A stretch of 64,000 bases of DNA from Gonocerus acuteangulatus (GCA_946811695.1 OX328132.1:96658022-96722021); one strand, 5' to 3'. Positions 52,491 through 63,854 are shown, counted from the stretch's first letter. Translations and numbers: made by a program. Notes: a model not told the origin generated them from the letters alone.

Positions 52491-52779
52491 GTAGAACTCA
52501 AGATCTTTTAATCCTTTATTAAAACAAGAACAACACAGTTTAAGAAACTATTGACCTGCTCCTAATTAAAAGTTGTATCACAGAAAGACAGCTAAAATCA
52601 GCTGCAGCTGCTGTAAATTAGGGCATAAGTAAGGCGTTGTTCAACTTTCGTCTCCTCAATTTGAACAAATTGCTGATTTTAACTCTCTAAAACCAGTTTT
52701 AAATGTATTTTAAACATAAAATTCAAAACCTAGAATTAAAATACAATCTTTTTCCTTTTTATTTTCATAATAAGGTAGA

Positions 52780-52950
52780 GGGGTCTCCCGTGTTCTAGTG
52801 GCTAGCGCCGCGGATTCATAAGCGGGAGATGGTGGGTTCGATCACCACCGGCGGCAAAAATTTTCTCATCCCACGGCTCGTTGGGAAAATTCCTCGCTGC
52901 TCCCTGGATGTTGGCGCTAATGGCCTAGTTGTCGAAGCGCCGGTAAAAAA
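52780..52950 (+). mobile_element. tRNA-derived SINE (family 1) with 11-bp target duplication
   Basis: Head GGGTCTCCCG, A-box-like TAGTGGCTAGCG and B-box GGTGGGTTCGATC are followed by a body ending GCGCCGGT and a short A tail. AATAAGGTAGA occurs at 52769-52779 and 52951-52961, marking the insertion exactly. Confidence 0.9.
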
Positions 52951-53169
52951 AATAAGGTAGAAAGTAATTGTTCTTTATAAAAAAGAACTTAAACTATTTA
53001 AATTATTAAAAAGTTATGAACTAACTTATCTGATTTTATCTTAATTTTAGATATTTTTTATTTAATTTGATTGGTCTTAGTGACTTGTCAATTTGATTTT
53101 AGACACTTCTATCATTGTACGAACATTATTGTTATATTGTTTCGATTTGTGTTTTTTGTGCCGATCCAG

Positions 53170-53360
53170 CTGAGGGGAGAGTCTCGTTCTACCTGAATCG
53201 TTGCACAGGTTTTGACCACCAATGCAGGGTGCGGTACAGCGTGGCATTAGGTGATGGAGACCGGAGAGTAGAGTCAGGAGTTGTGGATGATGTCTCAGAC
53301 TCAGATGGCAAGAGCTATGGTTGGCATCCTAGATCCAGGTTTTCTGATCTTGTCTACAAG
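53170..53360 (+). CDS. Exon D: core strands of the MATH domain
   Basis: The acceptor is TGCCGATCCAG|CTG and the donor is TACAAG|GTAATT. The length is 191 nt, closing a phase 1 codon and ending in phase 0. The peptide includes EGRVSFYLNRC, DHQCRVRYSVALGD, GKSYGWHPRSRFSDLVYK. This matches the middle MATH pattern (G.VS.YL, C.V...L.L, GWG...F), so it follows directly from the end of exon A. The joined A-D junction reads KEGHAEGRVSFYLN, a continuous MATH domain without the cassettes. Confidence 0.88.
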
Positions 53361-54620
53361 GTAATTCATTAAAAATTATAGTCTTAGTAAATACAAGAAC
53401 GACACATTCTTGGATATAAAGATCAAAAGGTGTTATGAGAAAACTGCACCATGTTTAGTCCTTTTTTGTAATATCCATATGCCCAGTGTGATTTTTTTTT
53501 AATTGTTATTATCTTTTTACCTACTGGAAATTAGTAGAAGGCTATCTACTGGTCACCATCCCACCTAAAAACCATGTAAAGTAAGGACTGCTTTCAAGAA
53601 ACCAATTGTTGCGAAAGTCAATCTAGCCTAGACAGGAATTAAATTTTTAAAACTATGGTACCTTGTGCCCAGAAACTATAACTAAACATTGAGCCACCTT
53701 GATTTACATTTGTTATATTGAAATGATTTTACGATTAAATTAGATCGATTTTATTTGTCTAATTTACCTTAAACAGAGGAAGGCAATTGATTTCGCCAAA
53801 GTAAAATATTTTTAGAGAATTCACATTTACGATAAGGCAGGCAAGCAATGAAATTAATCTGAAAGTTTAATTCCAGTATTCTCAAGATATAATCAGCCTA
53901 TTAAAATCTGCTTGCAATTTAAAAAATACTAAGACAATTTAATGTTTACCTTAAACTTAATATCATTTTTCTACAATTTTTGGTGTATGATGAAAAATTA
54001 ACAATAACTTGTAAAAGTTTGTCATATGGACATTGGGGAAACATATTTGAAAATAAATCAATAACACATTAAGATTGACATCCTTTTTGAGAGTTTTCTC
54101 TGTGCGACTGAATTCCCCATGACTGAATATGTTTTTGAGAGTAGCGTGTTGATATAACAAGTCATCCAACATCAAAAACACATCAGTCATGATCCCGAAA
54201 TATTGAAAATGTCAATCTAGGAATGTGAATTGAACATTGAGAAGAGTTGGATTAACACTGTATCTCAAAAAATGAAGAATATTTTAACATTTGAATACAA
54301 AGTTGAATGCTAAGAAAATTAATCACTTTTGGTTGTTTCTGTAATATCATCCAGTATAAATATATTGTATTTAAATTGATCTTATCTGATTCCTTGAGTA
54401 AAAAAAATCTCAGAATAAGGAGACTTATATTCATTGTAAGCCATTGTATATTGTAGATTTTAAATCTTACTATGCTTTTGGAGCAGAAACTGTTTGGGAG
54501 AGAAATTTATCCTTCTAGGTACGACAAAATAAGTTAGATTCCCATTTTTATGTTTTGTCATCAAAAAAGGACATAGGTAGTCTTTTCCGGCTACAAAAGG
54601 CTGGCATTCTTTAAATAACA
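53361..54620. other. AT-rich intronic sequence
   Basis: No gene recognised. Confidence 0.4.
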
Positions 54621-54627
54621 CATCCCA

Positions 54628-54778
54628 AGGGTCTCCCCGTGGTTTAGTAACTAACGCCTTAGTTTCTTATGCGGGAGATGGTGGGTTCGATTCCCACCGG
54701 CGGCAAGAATTTTCTCATCTCACGGCTCGCTGAGAAAATTCCTTTATCCCAGATGTCAATGCGCCGTAAGACAAAAAA
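54628..54778 (+). mobile_element. tRNA-derived SINE (family 1) with short target duplication
   Basis: Head GGTCTCCCCGTGGTTTAGTA (A box), B box GGTGGGTTCGATTCCC, body ending GCGCCGTAAGACAAAAAAA. ATCCCA flanks both sides (54622-54627, 54779-54784). Confidence 0.88.
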
Positions 54779-55143
54779 ATCCCAGATTCATCTTCCTCAT
54801 TGAAATGAACCTACAGTATGTCCAAAATGTAATTATATTTAAATATAACAACTCGGGAGAGATATAGATACATATTTTCTCTGCTCAGTATATCACAGGT
54901 AATGCCACATTTACCTCCAATCCTCCCGGCTAGTCGCAGGGAGTAAGGGAGTGATTGGATGGCGTAAGGTAAACTCAAAGTCATCCTAGAATCCTTCCTA
55001 ACAAGGAAGGTATTCGGCTGACAACGGGGACACCTGACGCGTGGTCAAGCTACCTATATCAAATTACATAATACATATGATTGGAGACTGTAATATTTCT
55101 GTAAATAAATAAAAACATTTAGAAATATATTTTACTCTTACAG

Positions 55144-55385
55144 GGAGCAATAAGAGTGCACCTGGAAATGATCCTCGCTAACACTTTAAGTGAAGTGATT
55201 TCCAACATTCTGGTCCAACAGCCATCCAATGCTTCAAATGCCATGGGTATTGCGGTCCAGGGTATGACCCAGTGCTATGACCGTGACAAGCAAGGTTGGA
55301 GCATCAAAACAGACAGCCACTCTGACACCGTTCGGCTTCACATGGTCTACAAAGAGGTTCACAATGTCCCCAGGAACCACTTAAG
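55144..55385 (+). CDS. Exon E: last strand of the MATH domain and linker; GC donor
   Basis: The acceptor is CTTACAG|GGA. The length is 242 nt, starting in phase 0 and ending in phase 2. GAIRVHLEMIL is the closing strand of the middle MATH domain. The rest (IAVQGMTQCYDRDKQGWSI, VRLHMVYKEVHNVPRNHL) opens the third MATH-like segment. No GT donor fits. TTAAG|GCAAGA is a good GC-AG donor, and it restores R and continues NHLRYVSWTAY in exon F. If unspliced, the frame adds QESYDLY and stops at 55408-55410, which could give a short isoform. Confidence 0.82.
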
Positions 55386-55938
55386 GCAAGAATCTTATGA
55401 TTTATATTGATTTTTTTATTATCTTTAACCCTTTCGGTAAAATGTAAATCAGCTTTATTTTGAGAAATCTTTTAAGCGAAGGTCTTACAAGTTTCCCGCT
55501 CTAATTGGTATTACCAAAATTCTGTTTTCCTTATTCTCATGATCTCTTAAATGCATGGAAAAAAAGGAAAATACTGGAAGAATTCCTAATTATAGTGTTT
55601 GAATCACCTCATTTCAAATCAGATGATATTTTTTTAATGAGAAGAAATTCCTTACTTAAAAAACGATGTTGGATGCCAAAATATTTTGGGTTAATAAACA
55701 CGCAGCATACTTATCAATCTTTCAAAAAATTATTTCAACTTGTTAAAAGGTTTCATTTCATTAATTTGGAGATAAAATAAATATTGCTGATTAATTTAAT
55801 AAAAATTTAAATTTAATGGAATTTTATATTTATATAATTACTTTTGTACATCTGGAGTTTGATACGCAGCTGTTTAGCTCCCCTATACAGTCCAGTAAAG
55901 AAAGTTCTAAAAAGGCCGTTTTCAGGAAAAGAAGTTTA

Positions 55939-55982
<44 letters not shown>

Positions 55983-55984
<2 letters not shown>

Positions 55985-56420
55985 AACGGATCCTTAATCC
56001 TTCCTTAACTCCAAACTTAACCATAAACTGAATCCCATGATTCTAAGTACCCTGACCAACAACTTTATTCGACAACTATTTTTCCAGTTTTCTCGAAAAC
56101 GGGGAAAGCTATCGCCTTAAAAATGGATTCATTGGTTTTCCTTGGCCAAGAAACCTATAAAATATGCCAAATAAGGCAATGGTACATGTAATAAGCCAAA
56201 TAAGGCAATAGTACATGCGTTCAAAGTAAATGCACTCTTCACAGAGATTCTATGAAGATAAAAAAAAGAAAAGAAAAAAACCTATAAAACGAGTATTTGC
56301 AAGCATATGATGTAAGTGTAACGATTTTTTTCGCGCGAATTTCGCTCCAAAAACCTTGTTCGGGTGGACGGATTCTGCTGGTTAATGTACTTGACCTTTC
56401 AAATGAGACAAAAGATTTTT
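55983..56420 (-). repeat. Dispersed repeat R1 copy, minus strand, with insertion
   Basis: The minus-strand block order matches the second half of copies 1 and 3 (GAATCCCATGATTCTAAGTA, then GGTTAA, then TTGACCTTTCAAAT). It is interrupted at 56163-56277 by a small retroposon. A T run of about 34 nt precedes it. Confidence 0.75.
56163..56277 (+). mobile_element. 115-bp retroposon-like insertion with 12-bp duplication
   Basis: AAACCTATAAAA occurs at 56151-56162 and 56278-56289. The insert ends in an A-rich tail and contains an internal duplication around CCAAATAAGGCAAT. No tRNA promoter boxes are evident. Confidence 0.7.
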
Positions 56421-56869
56421 GTACCAAATTTCAACATTTTTTTGAGAAAAGGGAGCCAATCATTCAATTTATCCCTCAATAAACCTCCACTTCAGTTTCA
56501 TAGATTTATTGTTTATTAAATGTAGAAGTTTTCGTGTAAGTATTGAATATGTAGTCCGTTAGGGGGCTGAGGAAAAGATTCGCCAAAAAGCTGTTTTAAT
56601 AATAGTTCTAGTGAATTAAATTACTGTTATTTTAAAGGAAATCTTGTCTATTTTCTGATGGTATAATTAGAATTTAATTATCTTGAGTAGTTATTGAGCA
56701 ATCCTTTCTTATTCATTAAAAAAAATAACTACGTTAAAAAACTGAAAATTGGACATAGCTCCTTTTCCTTTCTGAATCGGACCATACCTCAAATGAACTT
56801 TTTTGTTGGAAATTATGTCTACAATCACCTACTAGAGTTTGGCTACTTAGTCCTGAATCGCCCTATATA

Positions 56870-58202
56870 CAGGGTGTTCAAAACTCGATTGACACCGCCC
56901 TTTTTTCCTACAATTTTTGAAATTTAAAAACGCAGCTTGGTGGTCGAATGAACTTTCATTGGACCTAATGCACGACCCCTCAACTTTCTCCAGAGACCCA
57001 AACTCTGGAATCGTCAATGGAAAGGGGTTATTTTTATGACGGAATATTGTAGAGAATTGAATTTTATGTCGATTTTATATCGGTCATTTTTTCGCTAATG
57101 CGCACCAATGAGTAACAAATTGCCAAAAACCGATAAAACCCCTGTTTTTTGTCACTTTTCTGCCAATAACGTAGAAAGTATGCCTGTAATGAAAAGAGTA
57201 GTTAATATAAACGTTGTAGAGGATTACATTTACTTTCCAAAAAGTACCTTTAAATGCCTAAAATGTTAATAGGAATGGAGCAAAACACACTTTTGTTTTT
57301 GAAGTTTTCAGAAAAGTTTATTATCAACCTGATCTACGCTTCAGTAAAACTTAAAAAACATTTCCTAAACTATTTTTTCTCCACCTAGTTTTGGATTTGA
57401 AGAAAAAATAAAATTCAATTACTTTATAAAGGCATTAAAATAATAAATTTAAAGCAACAGAACTCACCTAATGATTAGAATTTCGTAGTAATTCTTTTTG
57501 TGTTGGGCGATTTTTTCTTTATTTTTGTTTTTACGGTACCTTCACATCTAGGCCATTAGTGATGAAATTCTAATCATTAGGTGAGTTCTATTGCTTTAAA
57601 TTTATTATTTTAATGCCCTTATAAAGTAATTGAATTTTATTTTTTCTTCAAACGTTCTTAAATCCAAAACTAGGAAAAATAGTTTAGGAAATGTTTATTA
57701 AGTTTTACTGAAGCGTAGATCAGGTTGATAATAAACTTTTCTGAAAACTTCAAAAACAAAAGTGTGTTTTGCTCCATTCCTATTAACATTTTAGGCATTT
57801 AAAGGTACTTTTTGGAAAGTAAATGTAATCCTCTACAACGTTTATATTAACTACTTTTTTCATTACAGGCATACTTTCTACGTTATTGGCAGAAAAGTGA
57901 CGAAACACAAGGGTTTTATCGGTTTTTGGCAATTTGTTACTCATTGGTGCGCTTTAGCGAAAAAATGACCAATATAAAATCGACATAAAATTCAATTCTC
58001 TACAATGATCCGTCATAAAAATAACCCCTTTCCATTGGAGATTCCAAAGTTAGGGTCTCTGGAGAAGAACTGGAGAAAGTTGAGAGGTCGTGCATTAGGT
58101 CCAATGAAAGTTCATTCGACCACGTTAAGACCCACCAAGTTGCGTTTTTGAATTTCAAAAATTGTGGGAAAAAAGGGGGGTGTCAATCGAGTTTTGAACA
58201 CC

Positions 58203-58205
<3 letters not shown>
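56870..58205. mobile_element. CAGGGTG-ended foldback element with about 620-bp arms
   Basis: The ends read CAGGGTGTTCAAAACTCGAT and its complement, with TA outside both. The arms (56870 to about 57487; about 57563-58205) are near-identical inverted copies. The spacer contains a SINE family 1 tail (TTCACATCTAGGCCATTAG at 57540-57558). No coding capacity. Confidence 0.85.
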
Positions 58206-58264
<59 letters not shown>

Positions 58265-58303
58265 CGATTTGAATTATACATAACAATACATATTGTACAT
58301 ATT

Positions 58304-58382
<79 letters not shown>
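58206..58382. repeat. Two (TA)n microsatellites
   Basis: TA runs at 58206-58261 and 58309-58382, separated by about 48 bp. Confidence 0.9.
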
Positions 58383-58385
<3 letters not shown>

Positions 58386-58465
58386 GAAATTTGAACCACT
58401 GTTATTTTCGTTCTGTAGGGGCTCTGAAACTAAAAAATTTCTAGTCGGCACTTCCGGATTGCGTC
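58383..58465 (-). repeat. Dispersed repeat R1, minus-strand fragment next to (TA)n
   Basis: TTTGAACCACTGTTATTTTC and the CGGCACTTCCGGATTGCG block are the complement of the part of R1 directly upstream of its TA tract. Confidence 0.7.
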
Positions 58466-58499
58466 TATTAAGTTGTCAGTTCTCATTTCCAACTTCATA

Positions 58500-59390
58500 G
58501 AGCAATGTTTAAAGCAAGTTTGTTTGCTTTCATTTTTATTTTATTTTTTTTTCATTTTAAAATGTTTCGTATATTTAAAGAAATTAATGAGAATAGATGC
58601 CTGTGAGAAAATGCAGAGTTGAGAGTTGGAGATTAGAGAGTTGGCCCAAAACACTACGCAGATTATTTGAAGAAACTTTATGGGCTTCTTTATTACTATT
58701 GTTGTTTATTCATCAAAAGTGAAAATTTGCCAAAATTTCGACAGAAAATGTTTATTTATTTTTAGAATTGCAATTGAACATTGTAAAATTGATAACGTCA
58801 GGGTATACTTATTTGTACCCTCCCCCCATTGAGGAATTATAATTGGAGGCTAGTAATCGTTCTTGTAAACCCCGATGAAGAACGTTTTGGTGACATAGGC
58901 TCTTTCTACATCGAATGAATATGGTTGGGGTGTAATTAGGCTGATAGTATGTGTTATTGTTTCTTGTAAAACTGATGTGGCTGAACTAGGGCAAGAATTT
59001 CCCCCTCCATAATGGTCAAATATTGTTTTATAGAATGATAAGGTCCACAAGAAAGATAAGTCTCCCTTTTTGTTGGTATCAGAAACAAGATGTATAAAGG
59101 CCGTCACGCAGGAGCTGCATAACAAAGCACTTTCCTCAGAATTTGGGTAGTGCAGACTGCATTCCTGAATAATTTGTTTAAAATATCCTATATCAATAAA
59201 ATAAAAACATGGATAGTTCTCTATTAATTTGGTAATGAGTAACTGTTCAATTATTAATTTTGAATTTCACTACTTAATAAATACAAAAAAAAATCATATT
59301 TTTGTCTTTTAATCTGACGCAGGAACAGGATACAGTCCCCCTTGTGGTAGAAAGCGCTCCTTGCGGCAGCTTTGCGAACCTACATCTGGC
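58500..59390. other. AT-rich intronic sequence
   Basis: No gene recognised. Confidence 0.35.
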
Positions 59391-59409
59391 GGGCTAATTC
59401 TATTGAAAT

Positions 59410-59884
59410 ATACAAAGAAACCCCCCCCCCTTTCCGATAGACCGAGTTAGTTCATTTTTACAACACTTCGTACCACGATCCGTTACAATACAGCAGAAAT
59501 TACGACTGGTATGAGTATATTAGTAATTTAGATCCGGAGTAAACCGCCCCTCCTAATGTAACGATTTAGTTTAGTTTTACAACCCATTTTTCTCTGTAGA
59601 TTAACACTACCATTACCGAGTTACGTTGAAATATAACAAAAATTACGGCTGGTAGTGGCGAATTGGTAATGTGGGTCCGGAGTAACCCCCCCCCCCCCCC
59701 TAATGAACAGATTTAGGTTATATTTATAACCCATATTTCTCTGTAGTTTTGGGTTTCGGGTAAACTCCCCCTTCCGGTGGACCGATTTTGGTGGTTAACG
59801 AACTCGTTCAATCGTTTGCTAATTGTACGCTATATACCAAGTTTCGTGACGAAAAAAGAAAAACTGGCCGCCATCGTGTTAACA

Positions 59885-59886
<2 letters not shown>
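59410..59886 (+). repeat. Degenerate tandem repeat with C-runs, followed by (TA)n
   Basis: The pattern C-run, short spacer, acceptor-like 'CCGATTTAG', TTTACAACCC and TTACGGCTGGTA recurs about three times. A last unit ends at (TA)n 59887-59934. It may be a relative of R1. Confidence 0.5.
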
Positions 59887-59938
<52 letters not shown>

Positions 59939-60253
59939 TGGATAGATAGATATTTTAACGGGGGTCATTTTCGGTGTCTACTAGTTAGGATCGATAAAGA
60001 TTTGAAGACATTCTTCAAAACTTCTGTCATGAGTTCAACCTCAATAGCTACTTTACTTCGGAGGAAAGTGCTAAAATGTCAAACAACTAATTAAAATACA
60101 AATGTATGCTGGATAAATATTCTTACTGCCTTACTGACCTTCCTAGTATACATGTTGTTAAAGTGAGATAGATTTGCTCAAAAGCATATGTTCTTTTATT
60201 AATTAATGAACTTGTATTTAACAACTTACAATGAAATTCTTTTGAAATGTTAG

Positions 60254-60401
60254 ATATGTATCTTGGACTGCTTATGTGCTGAGGTTCCACGGTAAGCATG
60301 TTGAACCGATACCACTGCCAGGAGCTCCATTCAGTCATTACTATGCTCAAGAAATCAGCGATGAAGGTATCATCATGGAAACAGACATCGGCATCAAAGA
60401 G
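60254..60401 (+). CDS. Exon F: third MATH-like segment
   Basis: The acceptor is TTTTGAAATGTTAG|A and the donor AAAGAG|GTAATG is good. The length is 148 nt, one base closing a codon plus 49 codons. The peptide reads YVSWTAYVLRFHGKHVEPIP then FSHYYAQEISDEGIIMETDI and GIKE. The terminal IGIKE plus exon G gives a MATH-like end (I.IKEL...G.L...G.L.I.IEW). Confidence 0.85.
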
Positions 60402-62162
60402 GTAATGGAATTTTGAAAAGATTTCTTGTGGATTGACAGATGTTTAGGTTGTGTTAAAGTCCGTTATATCTAAGAAAAGAGCGAAATACGTTTCCAGATT
60501 CCTTACTGTCAGCAGCTTCAGCTCTTCATTACATGCATTTTTCTTACTCTTTCTCTCTTATTTCATTTTAAGAAGTTACCCTGTACCAGGATCAAAAAAG
60601 AATTACTTTTCCATTAGAGAAATTATTTGATAAATAATTTTAGCTAACAATAATACCTAATATAAAACTAAAAAGTTTAAACATACACGTATTTGACTTT
60701 GTCACGCAACCCATATTCTCGTATGGCCGAAACTCTTTATTATCTGACAGTATATGTAAGTGTATCTTGCAATCTTTCGCTTGTTTGAACTTAATAACAG
60801 GATTCTGTAGTGAAGAAAGTTAATAAGTCCTTAAGAAAGATAATAGGCTTACCTCCTGGGCTCGTGCAAACCTACTATGCAAAATATGAAGTTATTTCCT
60901 AAGTAACCTCAGGAAGTATATTTTTCTACTATACAATCTGCCCAATACTAAACATCTATGGTGAAGTAGGGGCATTTTTTCATGAGATCAGACCACTTTC
61001 AGGTCAAATTCAAACTTGTGCAACAATTGCCAGAGTCCAAGCCTTTATACAATGGACCACTTCAAGGCGTCATCAAATAATTGGACACAGGTTGACATTC
61101 AATTTGTCTGTATCCTTCAGAAGAGAGAGAGGGATAAGTAGTGGTAATTGACAGATATATAGAGAGTTATATGGAGTTATGTAGATTTATTCATATTATT
61201 ACAATAGAATATTGTAAAATAATGAGAGATAATTTTATTTAAAGTGTCATGAAACCTTTAAAAATAAATTTAATAAGATTACTTAGTTCATAAAAAATAT
61301 TTTATTTTCGGGGCAATAGCGTTTTAGTTGGCTAAAACTATTCCAAGTTCTAAATTGTTAGTATTCTATGTCCCGGATATTATCCCCCCCCCCGAAATTA
61401 TTTCCTATATACGCCCACCATATACCCCCCTACCACATTTAGCTCTTTCCTTGTCAATTTGAGGGAGTATCTCATTTCGCTCTTGGATGATTAGATTTAG
61501 CTTTAGGTGACTCATTCCTAGACTTTTGTTCCACTGTGAGATTGTTTTGTTTTTTTTTTTCTTTCCCAGGAGTCACTCTCCTTAGTTCCTGACATATTTC
61601 GCGGTATATCACGAAATTATTTTTATCCTATTAAGTATGTTTAAGATTTTTCTCTTGAAAGTTCTTCAGGCTTTATTTATCTTTAAATAAAGAACTAAAA
61701 GAGAAGACCTCATAGCATTGTGGGTCTCAATTTTGCTCTTCAGTCACTGTATATCCTATATTAGTTGTAAGAGTAATTCAGTATTATAAATAATAATTTA
61801 GTTAGAGTGATTGGGCACCACTTAGGGAATGACTCCAGTCTCCTAAAGAGTAAAACTCCAACAAACGAGCCAACAAGTTGTATCAAGACTATAGAGGTAC
61901 CTTCAGCAAAACAAAATTCCAAAAATAAAGAACTAGGAACCCACCTATTAGGAATAATTGACAACCTGTATTTTTTCAGTATTTCCTGCTTTAATTTTAT
62001 TGAGGAAAATTATTCAATTAAGCTTTTATTCCAAATCAAGATTTTTCTCATTCAACTAAACTCTATTTACAAATTATAAGGACCAATATGTTTATTATTT
62101 TTTTTATTTATAAATGCTCTTTCCTTGGAATTTATTTATATGATTTAAGTGATTTTTGACAG
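60402..62162. other. Intron F-G
   Basis: No gene. It contains a reverse-oriented relative of the 24465 MITE at about 61250-61425. Confidence 0.5.
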
Positions 62163-62302
62163 TTACGAGAGGAGGGCTGCCCATTCCTCTCAGAGAAAGG
62201 TCAACTGCGGATCCAGATAGAATGGGAGGAGAGTTACTTGCTATTCCAAGCCACCTACCACAAGTATGATGACGTCACAAGGATTCACAACTTCCAGATG
62301 AG
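62163..62302 (+). CDS. Exon G: end of third MATH-like segment
   Basis: The acceptor is TTTTTGACAG|TTA and the donor is CAGATGAG|GTATTC. The length is 140 nt, starting phase 0 and ending phase 2. LREEGCPFLSEKGQLRIQIE then WEESYLLFQATYHKYDDVTR leads into the helix that continues in exon H. Confidence 0.88.
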
Positions 62303-62519
62303 GTATTCATGTTCAAACGCAGAAAACCAATAAAATAATAAGCACTCTGAATTTCATAATCCACAATTTGATTGGGTAATAAACACTTTTAGTTAATAAA
62401 CACTGGCCCAACTAACTTGAATGAATCTCCTCTTTGGTATGGCACGGCCTAAGGAAAGAATTATACTAGTATCCCTCCTCACAATATTACCCTTCATTTT
62501 TCAAATTATGTGATTCTAG

Positions 62520-62736
62520 GAAAGAAATAAACGCACTTCAAGCAGAAAACTACAGCCTGGAACGTCAACTGTTCAGCTACCAGAAGAGCATTGCCTTCGC
62601 TCATTCCCGAGGTACCTACTCTGATGACTTAATTTCCCCTGAATGTAGAGGTGATGATGATGATGATCGTTATTATGAAGATCGTGCATATTCTCTTGGT
62701 GATAGAAGTTTGTCTACAGATACTGAATATGCCTGA
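62520..62736 (+). CDS. Exon H: coiled coil, acidic tail, UGA
   Basis: The acceptor TTGTGATTCTAG|G closes the phase 2 codon as AGG (Arg). The first part, KEINALQAENYSLERQLFSY, continues from exon G as a heptad-like amphipathic helix, probably oligomerising as in TRAFs. An acidic, Tyr-rich stretch follows (five Asp, RYYEDRAYS), ending DTEYA and UGA at 62734-62736. The frame stays open after the UGA (next entry). Possible splice donors inside the exon are CGAG|GTACCT (62612) and AGAG|GTGATG (62651). Confidence 0.85.
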
Positions 62737-62955
62737 GGCTCATCTCGCATACCAAGAATCAGGAAGAAAATAATTCCTGTGCCTCCAAAACCAGAACGAA
62801 CTGTAGACCAAATTCCAGAGCCGGCACCTCATCGAGAAAGGAACAGGTACACTGTATGGAATGTGATAGCTGGTTATGTCTGCACTGTTGGCCAAATAGC
62901 TGCATTAGCTATTAAACCAACAAGCAACAAATTATTTTATGAAGCAAGTAAGTGA
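62737..62955 (+). CDS. In-frame extension after the UGA: basic linker and hydrophobic tail
   Basis: There are 72 sense codons in the exon H frame before UGA at 62953-62955. The first 37 or so residues are basic and proline-rich (SRIPRIRKKIIPVPPKPERT). Residues 39-59 (TVWNVIAGYVCTVGQIAALA plus I) are uncharged and hydrophobic, long enough for one membrane pass, followed by KPTSNKLFYEASK. This would make a tail-anchored isoform. A good donor, CAA|GTAAGT, lies at 62948, so the exon may continue elsewhere. Chance openness over 72 codons in AT-rich DNA is unlikely, and the composition looks like protein. How the UGA is passed is not known. Confidence 0.5.
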   Translation, partial: GSSRIPRIRKKIIPVPPKPERTVDQIPEPAPHRERNRYTVWNVIAGYVCTVGQIAALAIKPTSNKLFYEASK

Positions 62956-63049
62956 GGGGATAATTCTTTCAAACAAGATAACATGATGAATTCCAGGTGT
63001 AATGTATTTGTGTTTTAATTATTAATAGATCTATTGAAGGCATTACTTT

Positions 63050-63854
63050 AATAAAATTTACGTGTCAAGTTTCATCCCTATATTTGAATGTTCTTGTAAA
63101 ATGCTTAACTTGTAGGCTTGTAATAAATATTATTGATTAGGATGCCTAAAAATCTAGTTACTTCAAAAACATAATTAACAATCATTTCAACGAGCATTGT
63201 CTTTATTCTATACTTCTAAACCATTAATTTTAGTTGTAGAATATAAGATTTTATTTCATGTCATCCATGATAACCCTATTGAAGATTTATAACACTTCAT
63301 ATCCTACCATGTACATTAAATATCCTATTTTCCTTGTAACTAAGTTAATCTATATTACATAATATGACCCTCCCCAATTAGTCAACCTAACATTTAATTG
63401 CAGCAAGCCTGATATATCTATATACAAATACCATATGTGAATATTAACTGTTCTTCATTTATTGTATCCCTCTTAGTAACATCTTATTAAAAGAAAGAAA
63501 AACCTACTGAATATGAATCTCTTGATGTTGTAATCAATGTTTAGATGTTCTTTGCCTAATTGATGTCTCTATGTCTGTCTTCATGTGTAATGTACTCATT
63601 TAATGTTAAGGTATTATATGTTAATGTGTTTCTTGCAGTTGATGTATGTGTTAATATGCACATGAGTGTGTATATGGATTTCTAATTCTCTTTCCTTCAC
63701 AACATAATGAAATTGTATTATCAGTTATCAATAAATTATATGAACTTGTGTATAATAATATTACTCTAGTTAGCAGAAAGAAAGTTTAGTGATTATGTTC
63801 AAGGATAATGCATTATTTGTTAACATTAAGTCGATAATAAGTGCTGACAATAAA
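63050..63854 (+). promoter_or_regulatory. Candidate poly(A) signals in 3' UTR
   Basis: AATAAA at 63050, 63122, 63730 and 63849. The last, in GACAATAAAGAGTAAAC, is followed by a GT-rich stretch and is the best candidate for the transcript end. The rest of 62956-64000 is AT-rich, with no gene seen. Confidence 0.45.

Noticed and set aside
52780..52860. tRNA gene
   Set aside because: A and B boxes are present, but the cloverleaf is degenerate and an unrelated body, A tail and target duplication show a SINE.
62734..62736. UGA as selenocysteine codon
   Set aside because: No SECIS-like element was recognised by eye downstream, and MATH proteins are not known selenoproteins. A folding search of 62956-64000 would settle it.
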